Counted from the first letter of the stretch, positions 29,304 through 41,640 are shown. The stretch: DNA of 64,000 bases from Panagrolaimus kolymaensis (GCA_028622995.1 JAJQJQ010000048.1:496001-560000), one strand, 5' to 3'. Notes: generated by a model not told the origin, from the sequence alone. A program made the numbers and translations.

Positions 29304-32300
29304 ATGATATTTTTTTCATGTTTATTTAGTTTGTCTTTGTTACTGTTAAATTTTGTAAATTCTCAAAATAACAACAATTCAACTGAATTTGTCGAATGTC
29401 ACCTAAATGAAGTGGATCCAGATGACTTTGTTATCGATACGAATAGCTTTGTTCAATTTCAATCCCCCAATTTTCCCCAATCATTGTCGATTGATTCATA
29501 TTTTGAAAGTTGCGATATAAATTTTAAAGCTGTAAGTTTTTTTATTTTATTTTTACGTGAATAGATGCTTTGGAGACGCATGCATCCAAAATTACGGTAC
29601 ATACATAAAATTTTCTAATAATCAAACAGAAGAACTTTATGGATCCATTCTTATTCAATAAAAATAAAAATCTATAGTATTTTTTTACTTTTTTTTAGAA
29701 AAACTCAAACGATTTTCTTTGGATTGCTTTATTAAATGGTCAAATTAATGACGCCAAATTTATTTCTCGCACCTCTGCTTCTTTATATAATTTGAGGTTA
29801 ATTTTTTTTTACTAATTTTTTGTACTTTTCTTTGTATACTTATTTTAAAAAAAATTTTTATAGTTATTTCGATTCAAATAAAAAAATCTCAACATTCACA
29901 TCGAAAAATAATTTATTAGGATTTAACATACCTAAAAGTTCTGAGAATGATGGATCTTTATGGACTGCGTATCAAGCAATAGTTTGGGCTTTTGGTTAGT
30001 TATATTAAAAAAAATTATTCAAATTAAAAAACATTTTAATTCGAGGGCTCTTTTTAGATTCACATATCATTGTTGATTCATGTCCATTATCATCAGGACA
30101 AATAATAAATTTAAATGAAAGCAATCATATTCTAATTCCAATAACTTCTGATTTTAATAATGGAAAATTGAGTATTAAGAAAAAACAATGTTCATGGAAA
30201 TTTACAATAAATCAAGAACAAAAATTGAAAGTTGTTATCAAACATTTAGTTCCATCATCAAAATCTTCTTTGAAATTGACTATTGATGGGAAATTAGCTC
30301 ATAGGTTAGTTAAGACTAGGGTTGCGCCTCGGTAAATTTACTGGTAATTTACCATTCAAAAAATCCCCTTTCTACAGTGGTAATTTTGTCTTTTTTTTGA
30401 AAAATTTCAAATAATGGCTGAAAAAGTCGTCTGTTTTTAGCTTTTGAACCATAAAAAATATATTAAAAAATGTGCATCATGAATGCGCGACATCGACATG
30501 TCGACGATTTTTTCGACATTGACACGTCGATATGCCGATGTCGAGTTTTTCGGATCGACAGTTGAACTTTTTTTTGCCAAAATTCTTTAAAAATTGTGAT
30601 AATTTGTTAAGAATTCCATTGTTAAAGACTTTTTGGAACTATTTTCATTTACTATCCCATATCAGAAACACTTTTCTAATTTAAAAAAGCAGAATTACAT
30701 TGAAAAATTTTTTTACCCTCTTTTTATATAAAAAAAATGTCGATGTCGCTCATCCCTGCTCAGAAGCAATGGTCGTCTCTTCTGATGAATCAGCTGACGA
30801 ACAAAGTGAATTCCATAATTAATTGTCATTTCATTCACTCTTAAAAAACCATTGTTTTTACTAAAAGTATAACTTCTCTCCTAATTTTATAACTTTCACG
30901 CATTTGCTTTAAGAAAATTGATAGTAAAATAAATAAAATACTCTTGTTTTATGATTTTTAAACCAAAAATCCAAAAAAGCATGGATGTTTTTTGGATTTT
31001 TGGTAGATTTACCGATTTACCGATTTACCGGTAAATTAGCCGGTAAATTTACCGGTAAATTTACCGATTTTCAATTTACCGGTAAATTTAACAACCCTAG
31101 TTAAGACATATTTTTTTCTTTCTTCCTATTTTTTTTTTGAAAAGCACCGACATTTGCAAAAGCTATTTATTTGTTTTTTTGATTCAAGAACTTCAACATT
31201 TTCGGAAAATTTTTGAAACTGTATCAAAAAAATTTCGACAAACACAATTATTGTATTTTCGGACTATGAACACCCGTCGTAAGATCTTTTTAATCGGCTG
31301 AGACACTCGCTCCTTTTAAAGATTAGATATTAGAACTCAAACATTCGATCAAAGTTTTTCTTTCAGTTTTGATTCAGCTGTGGATGAACTTTCTCCTCAA
31401 ATATTTTACTTTAATGGTACTTCATTCGAATTTGAATATTTGGTAACAGAATTAACAAATGCATCATTTTTTGCTATAATTTCTGCAGTTTATGTAAATC
31501 CCATGATTTTTGATGGAAAATGTAAAGATTCATTTCTTGGATATTCAAATTTTGATGCTAATTCTGGTTATGGACCTAATGAAATATGCGAAAAAGTTTT
31601 AAGCATCCCAGAAACCTTTGAAGCTACGATAAATGTATTTTTAATGGATATTGAAGTTGGAGGGGATAGTTTAAGCATAATTGATGATAACGGTACAATT
31701 TATCCAATTTCAAAAAACACTTACACTTTAACTCATGAATTGGATAATTCCACTTTAACATTTCTTTCTGATGGCAATACTCAACAAGCAGGATTTAAAT
31801 TGATGTTCATGAAAAACGGTAAATTAAAAACTTAAAAAATTAATTAAAAATTTTGATATAAAGGATTTTTTTTAGACTGTACCTGTGATGATACCGAAGT
31901 TTATGTTCTTTGTGATGGTAAACAACACGTACATATGAAAGATCTTTCTTATTGCGGAAATCAAGATTGTTTTTATAGAGTAAGCTTTTTACTCAGTATT
32001 TTTAAAGGACACCACTCTCACTTGTTAAAATAAGTGGCATTTTGAGACATTTTTTTTGATTTTGCAGCTAAAAGTTTTAAATTACCAATCTTATTATTGC
32101 AGATTATTCAAAATGCAACATGTCCTAATAAATATATCGCTTTATTAACCTTAGCTACTATCCGTGATTCCATAGATTTCTTGACATTTTTTATTGATGG
32201 AAAACCTTTAAAAAAGTAACGTTTATTTTAATTTTATTTTTTTATGCATATAACTATTTTATTTTTAAGTTTAACAACGTCCACGGACATGGGTGATGAA

Positions 32301-35300
32301 CAAGTTTACACCTCAGATGTAAATATAACAATGCAATTTCATTCGGGTCCACGAAATAAAATTGAAATGGGATCGGGAATGTGGGGAACTACAATAATCC
32401 TTCAAAGTCCTCCAAATTTTAAGAAATATATTTTAAACTCAACTAACCCAACTCAAATATTTTGGTTGGATGATATGAAACCAAATGATGCCATAACCGT
32501 ATGTTCACCAAAAAATAACATTAACGATGAATTAGAAATGTTTGTAAGCCAACAATTTATTGATGCCAAATATGGCATGGCTTATTATAGTTTATATGAT
32601 TCTGAAGATTTAAGAAATTACATTACAAAGTAAGGAGGATTTTTTTTGCTAAGAAAATGTTCAAAAAAATAAATAAACAATTTTAAGCTTGGATAACAAT
32701 ATTACCATTTCCACGACAGATATTTCCATTCCAAGAAATATAAAATCAGCTACAGGATGCTTTACAATTTATTTGCCTCGAGATACACTACTTCCTATAA
32801 TGGCCACAGTTCTATTTAGATTACACCGAAGTAGATTAATATACTAATTAATAAATAAATCCATTTTTCTTTTTTTAGCTCATACAAAAAATTGTATAAA
32901 TAATAACATTTATCAATTAGAACTTATTCAAGCTCCCATCCTTCCTCCAGCTAATATCAAAGCTAGTAATTATGGAGAATGTGAAATGATTATATTAGTT
33001 TCTCAAAATATTATTCCAGGAATTTTGATAAGGAATTTGACAGCGATGAAGGGGTTTGAATATATTTTCAGAAGTGCCGTAAACCAAAAGCAACTTTTTA
33101 AATTAGAGTATTTATTTCTTTTTTCTTTTTAAAAATAAAATATGTTTATGAACTTTAAAATTTCAGTGGAGTTGAATCTGAAATATGGCAAAATATTGGT
33201 ATTTATACGCCAGCGTTGAGCGTCATTGCTCCACCCACCTCTGTAATTTCCATACAGCTTCAACTTGTCCAAAGTAACCATTTTTTAATTTAGTTTTTTA
33301 TGTAACAAAAAAATTGAAAATAATTTTCAGATAACAATTTCGAAATAAAACTTGCATCAGGAATCACAAAACAACAAAAAGGTATAATGATTTCTCCAAG
33401 CTTTAGTGGATTTTCCGGTCCTCTAGAAAATCCATTTTTGTATGAAATTCTTTCCAATGAAAATATTACTCTTTATTTAAATGTTACAAATTTAAATGGA
33501 GACAAGAAAAGTTTGGTTCTATATAATTTTGATTCTGGAATTATAACTCAGTAAGATAAAATGTTGATAATCTTATTATATCAGCGCTACACTAACTTTT
33601 TTTAGATTAGAGCAAGGACAAAATATTGTTGAAGTTGGAGAAAGATTTTTACTTAATTATACCCAAAATGACCCCAATCTTGATTATTTTTTGCTTGAAT
33701 ATACAATTGAAAAGCCGAAAGAAAATGAAACAGGTAAATTTTAAAAATATTAAAGGATTTTTAAAAGGCGAAATTGTTTATTTTAGAATGCATTTGTCCT
33801 GATTCTCAAATAGTTGTAAATTGTAATCAAAGCACTACGATTTCCACGCTGTCACAAGATACTTCTCAATGCCCAAATCAAGATTGCTTTTATCAAGTAA
33901 AAAAATAAACAAGAAAACTTTTGCCTTAAAATTAATTCTATTCGTTTTAGATTTTAAAAAATGACAGCTGCCCGCAAAGTTACTTTGAATTAAACATAAT
34001 TACTAAATTTGTTGATAATGAAACATTTTTAACGATTTATGTCAATGGAAAAGTTGATAAAAAGTTTGTTGTTTTATATTTTTTATATAATATTTTTGTA
34101 TAACTACCATTTGCGTTTTTTAAGGTTCGATTCAACTTCAAGCAATAAAAAATACTTATATTCTTCGAGAGTAAATTTAACAATAAAATTTCACACTGGG
34201 CCGAGTTACAACAATCATACTGACAACCGTTGGAAAATTACTATTGCAACTCGACCACCACCAAATTTTCTTCCAAAAATTGAACTAAATAATTCCACTT
34301 CACTAATTCACACTTTGTGGTTGGGTGATTTGAAAGCTAATGATGCCATAATTGTATGTTCCTCAACAGATGTTTTGGAATTATTTATTAGTCACAAATT
34401 TGGTTCTCTTATTTCATATAATTTATATGATGCCATGGATATTTTTAACTTCATTTCAACGTAAATAAATAATAAATACTTTTGTATGATAAAAGAGTTT
34501 TCTGATGGTGATTTTAGGCTTGATGATGCAACAATAATTTCACCCTCAAATGGACCTGTCCCTCGCCACCTTACATCTTCTTCAGGATGTTTAACCATTC
34601 ATGCAATAAATGGCGACAATGATTTTGCACGAACTTCAATTTTGTTTAGAATGAAAAAAGGTAAAAAAATTTTTTATGTTTTAGCAAAAATGCAGCGAAA
34701 TACAATAGAAATAAGTCTTTCTTTGGCAGCAGAAATTAAGTTTTTTAGAAAATGATAATTTAAAAAAAAGTTAAAGTCATAATTTTTTAGCCCACACTGA
34801 AAATTGCATTGGAAATAATGTTTTCGAAGGAGATGATTGGCTTCAAAATCAATCCCAACTTCCAATCTTGACAGTTCAATCAAGTCCAAATGGTTCATGC
34901 GAAATGATCATTTTAGCTTCACAAAATTCTATTCCAGGAATTTCAATTTCTGATATAAATTCAAAAATTAATTCAACAACAAAATACATTTTCAAAAGTG
35001 GGATAAATCAAAAGCAGCTTCTTGAACTCGAGTAAAATATTTTAAAACGTTTTTTTATTTAAAAAAATTGAAAGTATTAAATTTTTAGAGGAAACGAAGT
35101 TGGATTTTGGCCAAACATTGGAATTTATACTTATGCTTTGATTGTTTCAGTACCTCCATCGTCAGCTATTTCCCTTACAGCAAGAAATATTAATAGTAAT
35201 TATAATTTTTTTGTTTGCGGGTTTAAAAATGATAAAAAAAATTGTTTTAGCGACTTCCTTTATAAATGGAATAAATTCGGATTTAAAACCACAAAAAGGG

Positions 35301-35729
35301 ATTATGGCTTCACCAAGTTATTGTGGATTTTCTTCTTCCTTCTTTGATTACAAAACTTTATATTCCTTTGTAATAATCGAAGATGTTCGAGTAAATATTT
35401 TCGTAAAAAATGTTTCTGGAAGCAACGAAAATATGATTATCGAAACTTCAACAAAAAATACCACGTAAGTTATTTTTTATTTTTACTTTAAAAAAGGTTT
35501 CAAAAATTAAGAAAAAGTTTTGTTTATTTTTTATAGAATGGAACAAGGACAAAATTTTACTCAAAACGGAAGAGAACACCTTGAAGTTTTGTTTTTGGAA
35601 AAAGATCCCTTTAAAGATTATTTCTTCGCTGAATATACAATTGAATATACAAGCAATGGGTATGCCACAAAAAATATATGGGGAATGATTTACATGTTAA
35701 TTTGTTGTTATGTTGTTGTAAACTTTTAA
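29304..35729 (+). CDS. Large secreted or GPI-anchored CUB-containing protein with internal duplication
   Basis: Twenty-one exons were assembled: 29304-29531, 29699-29796, 29864-29994, 30058-30304, 31367-31818, 31876-31979, 32103-32215, 32270-32629, 32688-32830, 32879-33107, 33167-33273, 33331-33550, 33606-33733, 33787-33896, 33951-34063, 34125-34460, 34518-34660, 34791-35031, 35089-35195, 35251-35464, 35537-35729. Their sum, 4017 nt, is exactly 1339 codons. A signal peptide opens the protein. Exon 5 encodes a CUB-like domain (SGYGPNEICEKVLSIPETFE, DSLSIIDDNG, LTFLSDGNTQQAGFKL). Exons 6-13 encode a unit beginning with CTCDD...YCGNQDCFYR. Exons 14-21 repeat it (CICPD...QCPNQDCFYQ), with nearly the same exon lengths. 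The hydrophobic end MIYMLICCYVVVNF is consistent with a GPI-anchor signal. Many N-x-S/T sites are present. Such proteins are often intestinal or pathogen-responsive in nematodes; here that is inference. Confidence 0.82.
30317..31099. mobile_element. hAT-type MITE in intron 4 of the CUB gene
   Basis: The 783-bp element starts TAGGGTTG and ends CAACCCTA, and is flanked by the perfect 8-bp duplication GTTAAGAC (30309-30316 and 31100-31107). An 8-bp duplication with TAGGG termini is the hAT superfamily pattern. The subterminal region repeats GGTAAATTTACC-type units many times at the right end and twice at the left. The interior has a cluster of TCGACAT/ATGTCGA words near 30487-30570. No transposase is encoded. 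The insertion expands the intron to about 1060 bp but leaves the splice sites untouched. Confidence 0.85.
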
Positions 35730-35800
35730 TATGAAAAAATAAAAAAAAGTTTTTGAAAAAGTTATCACAACATTAAAGTTGTACGAGAATTGTTTTAATT

Positions 35801-38175
35801 TTAAGAACTTGGAGTAAAATAACGTTGCAAATAATAAGAATAATATGCAGCACCAATGGCAACAACTTCATCGGGATTTATATCACAGCAATGTTCAGAT
35901 TGAGGAAATATTTCTTCCAACATTATTTTAATCATTGGCATGCGACAACCACCACCAACTTGGAGAATTTTATTTATTTGGTTTGTATTTATATTCGCGG
36001 CTTTTAAGCATTTGAGTATAACAAATTTTATTTTATCTAAAAGTATTTTTGCCATTTTCTCAAAATTTTGCCTTGTTATGTCAACGAAAGCCTCAGCATT
36101 TACACTAAAATCATAAACATCCAAACTGAAACAAATAATTTTAAAATAAAATTATTAAAAATTAATCAAACCTTTCTTCGGTTTGAAAAGATAGTGAATG
36201 TTTAATTTCTATACATTTTTGAAATAATCTATATTTTTGTTTATCTTTTTGAGTGACATCAACAGCATAATCGTTTTTTAGAATATTTCCAAAATGTTCA
36301 ATTAAAAGTTGGTCGAAATCCCTTCCCCCTAAGTTAGTGTCACCAGCGTTTCCAATAATTTCCAGTTTATTGTTTTCACCTTTAAAAATGCAAATATCCA
36401 AAGTTCCACCTCCCAAATCAAATAAGAGTATATTTGCATTTTGAAGTATTGGTTTATCAATGAAATAAGAAATCGCAGCGGCAATTGGCTCTGGTAAAAG
36501 AGTTATGTCTTCCCATCCCGCCAAAATTCCAGCGACATGAGTTGCGATTTTTTGTTTATTAGTAAAAGCTGCTGGAATAGCTATTACGACTTCATCTAAG
36601 TAATAACGTTGATATTCTTCATTTATTTTCTTAATATGTTTCAAAAGAATAGTAGCAATGTCTTCGGGGTTTTTATACATAAAATGATTTGCTTGTTCTA
36701 CTCTTATTATTGGATGTCCATGTAAAGCGAAAACTTTAAATGGCCAATTTTTATCAATTTTAATATCCTCGAAATCTCTTCCAATAATTCTCTTTGAATC
36801 AAAAACAGTAAATTTCGCGTAATTTTGTAAACGGTTAAATACAATGTGCCCACATTTTGGTTGTTCTTCATCAAATGCAACATAAGAGGGCATTTGTCTT
36901 TCACAACTATCAATTGCAACAGTTTCCATTCCATTTCGACGATTTACAGCTGTGCAGCATCTTGATGTCCCTAAATCAATCCCGACTGCTTTAGTATAAG
37001 CAATTTTAGTTTTATCAATTTGTGGGATATCGTAAATAATCTAAAATATATCGTAAATAACCAAAAGGAAAATAGAAAAATATATATACTTTTGTCGGAA
37101 CTTGAGTATGATATAAAACATTTAGTTCATGCTTAATATTTTTTATCGTAACTTCTGAACAATTTACCGAAATAATACCATTTTCGTCCATTTTAAATAT
37201 GAATAATATACGACCGCTTCTTAACATTTCGGCACTAGCTTTAATTGTTTCAAGATCTTCTTTACGTTCATCACAATTAAGTTCAACCTGCAAAATAAAT
37301 TTTTTGTAATAAAATAAAAATTAACCTTTTTCACCTCTAGTTTTTCTTCTTTGCTATCTATTTGCACAATTCTTAATTTAAAAATAGGAAAAGTCCAGAA
37401 TGTGTAATTTAGATACAAAACCTCTTTTTTATTTATTCCAACCCAAATGATATCTTTAAAATAAGGTAATTCTTCGAATTCCATAACATCGGAGTCTTCT
37501 GCCATTATTCGAGCTTTTATTAAGCAAGCATGAGCATAGCTTCTATCTATTCTACAAAAATAACATTTAACGGATGGGAATATTTTTTCAATTGTTATAC
37601 GCTTTGTAAATCTTTCGTCGCTAATTATAAGGCTCGGCTGTTTTTCAGGGTTAAGTTTTGACATTATATTTACCAAATACCTTTCTGTGAAATAGCCATA
37701 TTCTATTAATCTCGCTTTTGAATTACATTTTTCCCAAAGCCAATATCGTGTTCTCTCAAATATCAAAATTATATCACCATTTTTAGGCTTACATTCTATT
37801 CTCGAAATAAAGTTCAAGTATGTAGCTGAATCTTCGTCAATAATATGAACTTTAGAAAATCCAGCTTCCATTCCTTTTTTAATAAAATACTTTCGAATAT
37901 CATTTTCCTCGTTAATTCGCAAAAAAATACATGCACATCCAAGCTCTTCTTTTGCATTTTCTTTGATTTCTTTAAATACTATGTCGATTTTAATAGGGCT
38001 AACATCTATAAAAATAATAGAATAATAAAAGAAAAGATGAGATATGCTAACCGTCTATAATGTTTAACGCGTGTGTAAAATTTGTTTTAAGATTCAAAAT
38101 AAAACTTCGGTTATTAGTACTATTGTAAACCGCTACTTCCTTATTAAAAATGGATATGCCAACATGTAGAACCAT
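35801..38175 (-). CDS. Double HSP70-like protein (degenerate HSP70 half plus canonical ATPase half)
   Basis: Five minus-strand exons (38175-38052, 38005-37326, 37287-37090, 37040-36172, 36125-35801) give 731 residues in one frame. Residues from about 352 onward are a clear HSP70 nucleotide-binding domain: VGIDLGTSRCCTAVN, KRIIGRDFED, EVVIAIPAAFTNKQK, LLPEPIAAAISY, LLFDLGGGTLDI, GDTNLGGRDFDQ, VGGGCRMPMI and the final DEVVAIGAAYYS. The protein stops there, without its own substrate-binding domain. The first 334 residues look like a decayed HSP70: HVGIS...AVYN in place of the first phosphate loop, an INEENDIRKYFIKKGMEAGF...IIDEDSATYL segment like the helix before INEPTAAA, no GGGT loop, and then FIFKMDENGIISVNC, which resembles the beta substrate-binding domain (DxNGIxxVxA). 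Order is thus NBD*-SBD-NBD. The first half cannot be an active ATPase. Role is unknown; chaperone-related regulation is only a guess. Confidence 0.78.
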
Positions 38176-39135
38176 AACGAAAAATCAGAAACAAAAGGTA
38201 ATAAAGAATCAATAAGAATTCTTTGCTGTTCAAAAAACTCTTTTCACCATTAATTTTTTGTTATAAAATCAGCGGAAAAATAAAAAGCACTACAAATTGG
38301 AAATGACTCAAAAAGAAAGAAGAAATAAAGAGATTATGTACGTGAAATACTTAAGCAAATGTTCTCTTATCACCACTTTCTTCTATAGAAAACTTGCTTT
38401 AAAAAATTTTTTCAGTCTTTCAACGTTATGACTATGTTGAAAATTGAAACACAAAAGTCCATGGTAAAAAGTAGAAAATCGAGGTTCATAGCAGAAAAAA
38501 AGAAAATAAATTCCTTTTTGTTTTTGATGCAAATTTTTTTTGGATATTTGATTTCAAAAATTTCTTGTTTAAAAATAAAATATTGTGAAGTGTTTGTATA
38601 TGTTAGTATAAATAAATACCAAAACTATATTTGTAAATGAAATGTATCCAGAGGATTTATTTCAAAATTTATTAAATTGTAAAGATTCCAATTGTTTCTT
38701 TTCATCAAAAAGTAAAAAATTAAAAGCAATAAATGAATAAATAATCATTAGCTTGTTTTTTTGAAAGCAGCTAAATTTTACTTTTCAATTTCTTGGGTTC
38801 AAATAGCCTTCATTTCGCCATTAAAATGGTTTCAATTTTGTGTTACAAGACTTGTAATTTATTATTACAAAATAAAAAAATAGTCATTTATTGGTGAAGA
38901 AAAAAATATTCGATTCTTATGATTGTCCTTAAAATGAACAACAACAAAAAAAGATTAATTATTAACAATATAAAAATGTATTTGGAATCTACAATGGGTA
39001 GAAAGGAGCCGAATGTTTTCCGTAACGTGGATGATGTCTATAATTTTCAAAGCCCGGTCCATGAATTCTACTATAACGTATACTTTTACAATTATTCACA
39101 CTTAATTCCCATTCTTTTAAATTTTCTTTAAAAAA
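38176..39135. other. Intergenic region
   Basis: The HSP70-like gene and the F-box-like gene at 39945 both lie on the minus strand, so this holds the promoter of the former and the 3' flank of the latter. Two plus-strand frames (38428-38640 and 38919-39131) have no introns, motif or paralogue in the window and are not called. No heat-shock element with regular GAA/TTC spacing was recognised. Confidence 0.35.
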
Positions 39136-39945
39136 TTATTCAAATTCACCGCGATAATTATGAACTTTTTCATAAAGCTTTACATGAAAACAAGCTGAAT
39201 CTTTCCTGGGTCTAACATTTTTTAAAACAAAATCACACAAGAGTTGGCGAGATTGTTCATAAATATCGTTTTCAAATTCAAAGATACCATAGGAAAAATT
39301 TTCAAGTTTGTTGGTAAATTTCACTGAATTCAGCTTTTCCATAGTTTCCACCGAAAAATGTTCAGGAACACCATTGTTATATTCAACATTAATAACTTTA
39401 GGACATTGTGCAAGAATGGCATCAATATGGACCGGTGAACCATCAAAATACTTTATTTTAACCAAACTCAAATTTAGTTCCTCAATATTCTTTCCATTTA
39501 ATAAAAAGCTTAATTCTTCGAAACTTAAAGTTTGCCAAAAAATGGTTAGGCTTTTTAGATTGCATTTATAAAATATCGATGAATAGGAAGGTTGCTGTCG
39601 CTCAATAAAATCCAATGTCAAACTTTTTATAAGCCAACATTTAATTGCCTCATCTTCGGATAAATAAATTTTAATTTGATCATTAATATTTTGTTTATAA
39701 TAAAATAATTTTCTATCTTCAATTTCGTCATAATAAAAATATGTCAAAGCATCAACGACATTAACCTTTTTCTTCCTAAAAATATATTTACATATTTTTA
39801 AAAGTTTTTGAAACACTTTTGGTGATTCACAATTATTTAATATATATAAAATTGTATCATTTGGAAGAGAAAAATTTTGTTGTCGCGGTGAAGCAAAAGA
39901 ATATTGAGAATTTGAATGAGAATAAGTTGATGAATTCAAAGCCAT
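39136..39945 (-). CDS. F-box-like family copy 9, subgroup 2
   Basis: The frame is intronless, 269 codons; the ATG of MALNSSTYSHSNSQYSFASP was preferred over an upstream TTG. The N-terminus (SPRQQNFSLPNDTILYILNN, FQKLLKICKYIFRKKKVNVV) is closest to the gene at 48163 and differs from the HPNPxTF group. Further motifs: CWLIKSL, FYKCNLKSLTIF, LSFEELSFLLNGKNIEEL, ILAQCPKVINVEY, VETMEKLNSVKF, QLLCDFVLKN. It is intact. The same inferred SCF adaptor role applies. It shows that at least two subgroups of the family coexist in this region. Confidence 0.8.
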   Translation of the reverse strand: MALNSSTYSHSNSQYSFASPRQQNFSLPNDTILYILNNCESPKVFQKLLKICKYIFRKKKVNVVDALTYFYYDEIEDRKLFYYKQNINDQIKIYLSEDEAIKCWLIKSLTLDFIERQQPSYSSIFYKCNLKSLTIFWQTLSFEELSFLLNGKNIEELNLSLVKIKYFDGSPVHIDAILAQCPKVINVEYNNGVPEHFSVETMEKLNSVKFTNKLENFSYGIFEFENDIYEQSRQLLCDFVLKNVRPRKDSACFHVKLYEKVHNYRGEFE

Positions 39946-40856
39946 AATAAAAGCAAAGTTAATCAATTTATTTGATTTATCAACCAAAATATGGATGAAA
40001 ATAATAAAAATAATAATGTTGAAATTCTTTCTCGTTTTTTGTTGCGATCATCACAATTTTTTGGCAATAGTTAACTTTTTGCCAACAAAGGTTTATTTTT
40101 GTTTAAATTAAAATAATTCCTATGTGTTTTTCGCCAAACGAAATTTTAATTATAAAATTATTATCTTTCCTTTTTTGTTACATCCACATTTGTAGTGTTT
40201 ATTTAATAATAATATATCGAGAAAAAATATTGCATAGCAATTAGGCAATTAATTAAGAGTTTTATTAGAAAGGAATAGTTTTTTTTATTTTAATCATTCT
40301 CAAATTTAACTGATTTTCGTTTAATATTTAATTCTCCTTTCGAAATGGGAAAAATAATTTTTACATAGAAAAAGAAAGATAAATTTCAAATATTCAAAAA
40401 ACGATAGAAAGAAAAACAAAACAAAAAAGCGAAGAATTTTTCTGAAAGGAGTCTTTTTTGTTAAAAAACCGACGCACTCTAAGTGAACAGAAAATTTTTT
40501 TATCTCGCTAAAAATGTTCACGCGACTTTGAAAGAAAGGAACAAAAAATAATCAAATGAAATGAATGAATGAGAACATTGTTGTAGCTTTCTAGAACTTG
40601 TGTGCTAAAAATAAATAGCACGGTTTTTCATCACCATATTTTTCATGCGACTTTTCATTGCTGCTTTTTATCTAGGATCAGTAGGGAATTTCGACGCTCT
40701 TTTAGGCCATTTATGCAATCGATTTTCATGCAACTTTAAAACAAATAAAGAAAGAAGCATAATAGAAAAAAAGAATGTTAATATATGCAATTTTCACCTC
40801 GAATCGGGGAACCATGCGATAACGCCCTGTAATTTAATAAAAAAATAATAATAAAA
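39946..40856. other. Intergenic region
   Basis: AT-rich and without a clear gene. The plus-strand frame 40645-40848 has no intron, motif or paralogue. No shared promoter block was recognised upstream of copy 9. Confidence 0.35.
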
Positions 40857-41241
40857 TTAATTCTCACATGGATGCTTAATTACTTGTTGAGATGGAATTT
40901 TATAATTGGATTCTTCATCAGAAGAGTCATCAAAAATTTTTTTAAACTTCATTTACATTTTTTTTCCTTTTTAGCAAGAGCCTCAAGTAGCATAAACATA
41001 TTAAGGGAATTTCCATTAACATCATGGCATTGTTTGATATGATTTTCTTCGAGAGGATCAATAAATTCAGCTACAACAGGTTTATTATGTTTATAGTATT
41101 TAATAGCCGGGCTAACAAATTTATTAATCAACTTATTCTTTTTTTTATAGGCATCACAGCATGTCTTTTAATAAATTGATTAACATATATTCCATCATTT
41201 TGGCTTTTTTGAATGCTTTCATATGCACAAAATTTAAGCAT
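40857..41241 (-). pseudogene. Unidentified gene remnant with frameshift and in-frame TGA
   Basis: On the minus strand an ATG at 41241 opens MLKFCAYESIQKSQNDGI, then YVNQFIKRHAVMPIKK. At an A-run near 41138-41146 the coherent frame shifts by one base and continues as KNKLINKFVSPAIKYYKHNK, PVVAEFIDPLEENHIKQC, NMFMLLEALAKKEK. A TGA follows (40949-40951), after which the same frame stays open for KIFDDSSDEESNYKIPSQQ and ends at a TAA at 40857-40859. Composition and acidic CK2-like DDSSDEES motif look like real protein. I do not recognise the family. The AG at the end of the A-run could alternatively be a splice acceptor, so an expressed gene with introns is not fully excluded. Confidence 0.4.
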
Positions 41242-41329
41242 GTCAATCACCAATTAGTTAATTCTATTGCGATGGTTTTATTTTAAGAAGTTATCTTTAT
41301 TTTTTGCAAAGAACTTTAACAAAAATCAA

Positions 41330-41640
41330 AAAAAGAAAGAAAAAAGAGAAACAAAATATTCAAAAAATATAAAAATATAAAACAAGACTAAAAGCTTTTT
41401 CCATTTTTTGAAAAATGGTTAATCTGAGTCATGAATGATAAAGGAATGAAGAAAGAAAAAACGCATGAATGAAGGATAAACACTCAACGAAGAACTCAAG
41501 GCATTTTCTAAAGATTGTTTTCGAATTTATTTTTATTGATTGTTTGAGTCAATCATTTCCCTCAACAACAAAAAAAAGGAAGAATAAACCGAGTAAAATA
41601 AATAACATTCATTATTGAAAATCAGATCACCTGTACATAT
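41330..41640 (+). promoter_or_regulatory. Orphan F-box promoter block (match to 15700-15990)
   Basis: The sequence follows the block before copy 7 over about 290 bp, including the distinctive GGTTAATCTGAGTCATGAAT and GATTGTTTGAGTC. The E2F-type box has decayed to TTTCCCTCAACAA. No family coding sequence follows within 2.7 kb. Confidence 0.55.

Noticed and set aside
36500..36530. CATCCCGCCAAAA inside the HSP70-like gene as an E2F-type site
   Set aside because: It lies in coding sequence and lacks the TTT start; the bases are explained by codons of the ATPase domain.
38919..39131. Plus-strand frame MIVLKMNNNKKR...
   Set aside because: No intron, domain or paralogue, and low-complexity start; not distinguishable from chance.
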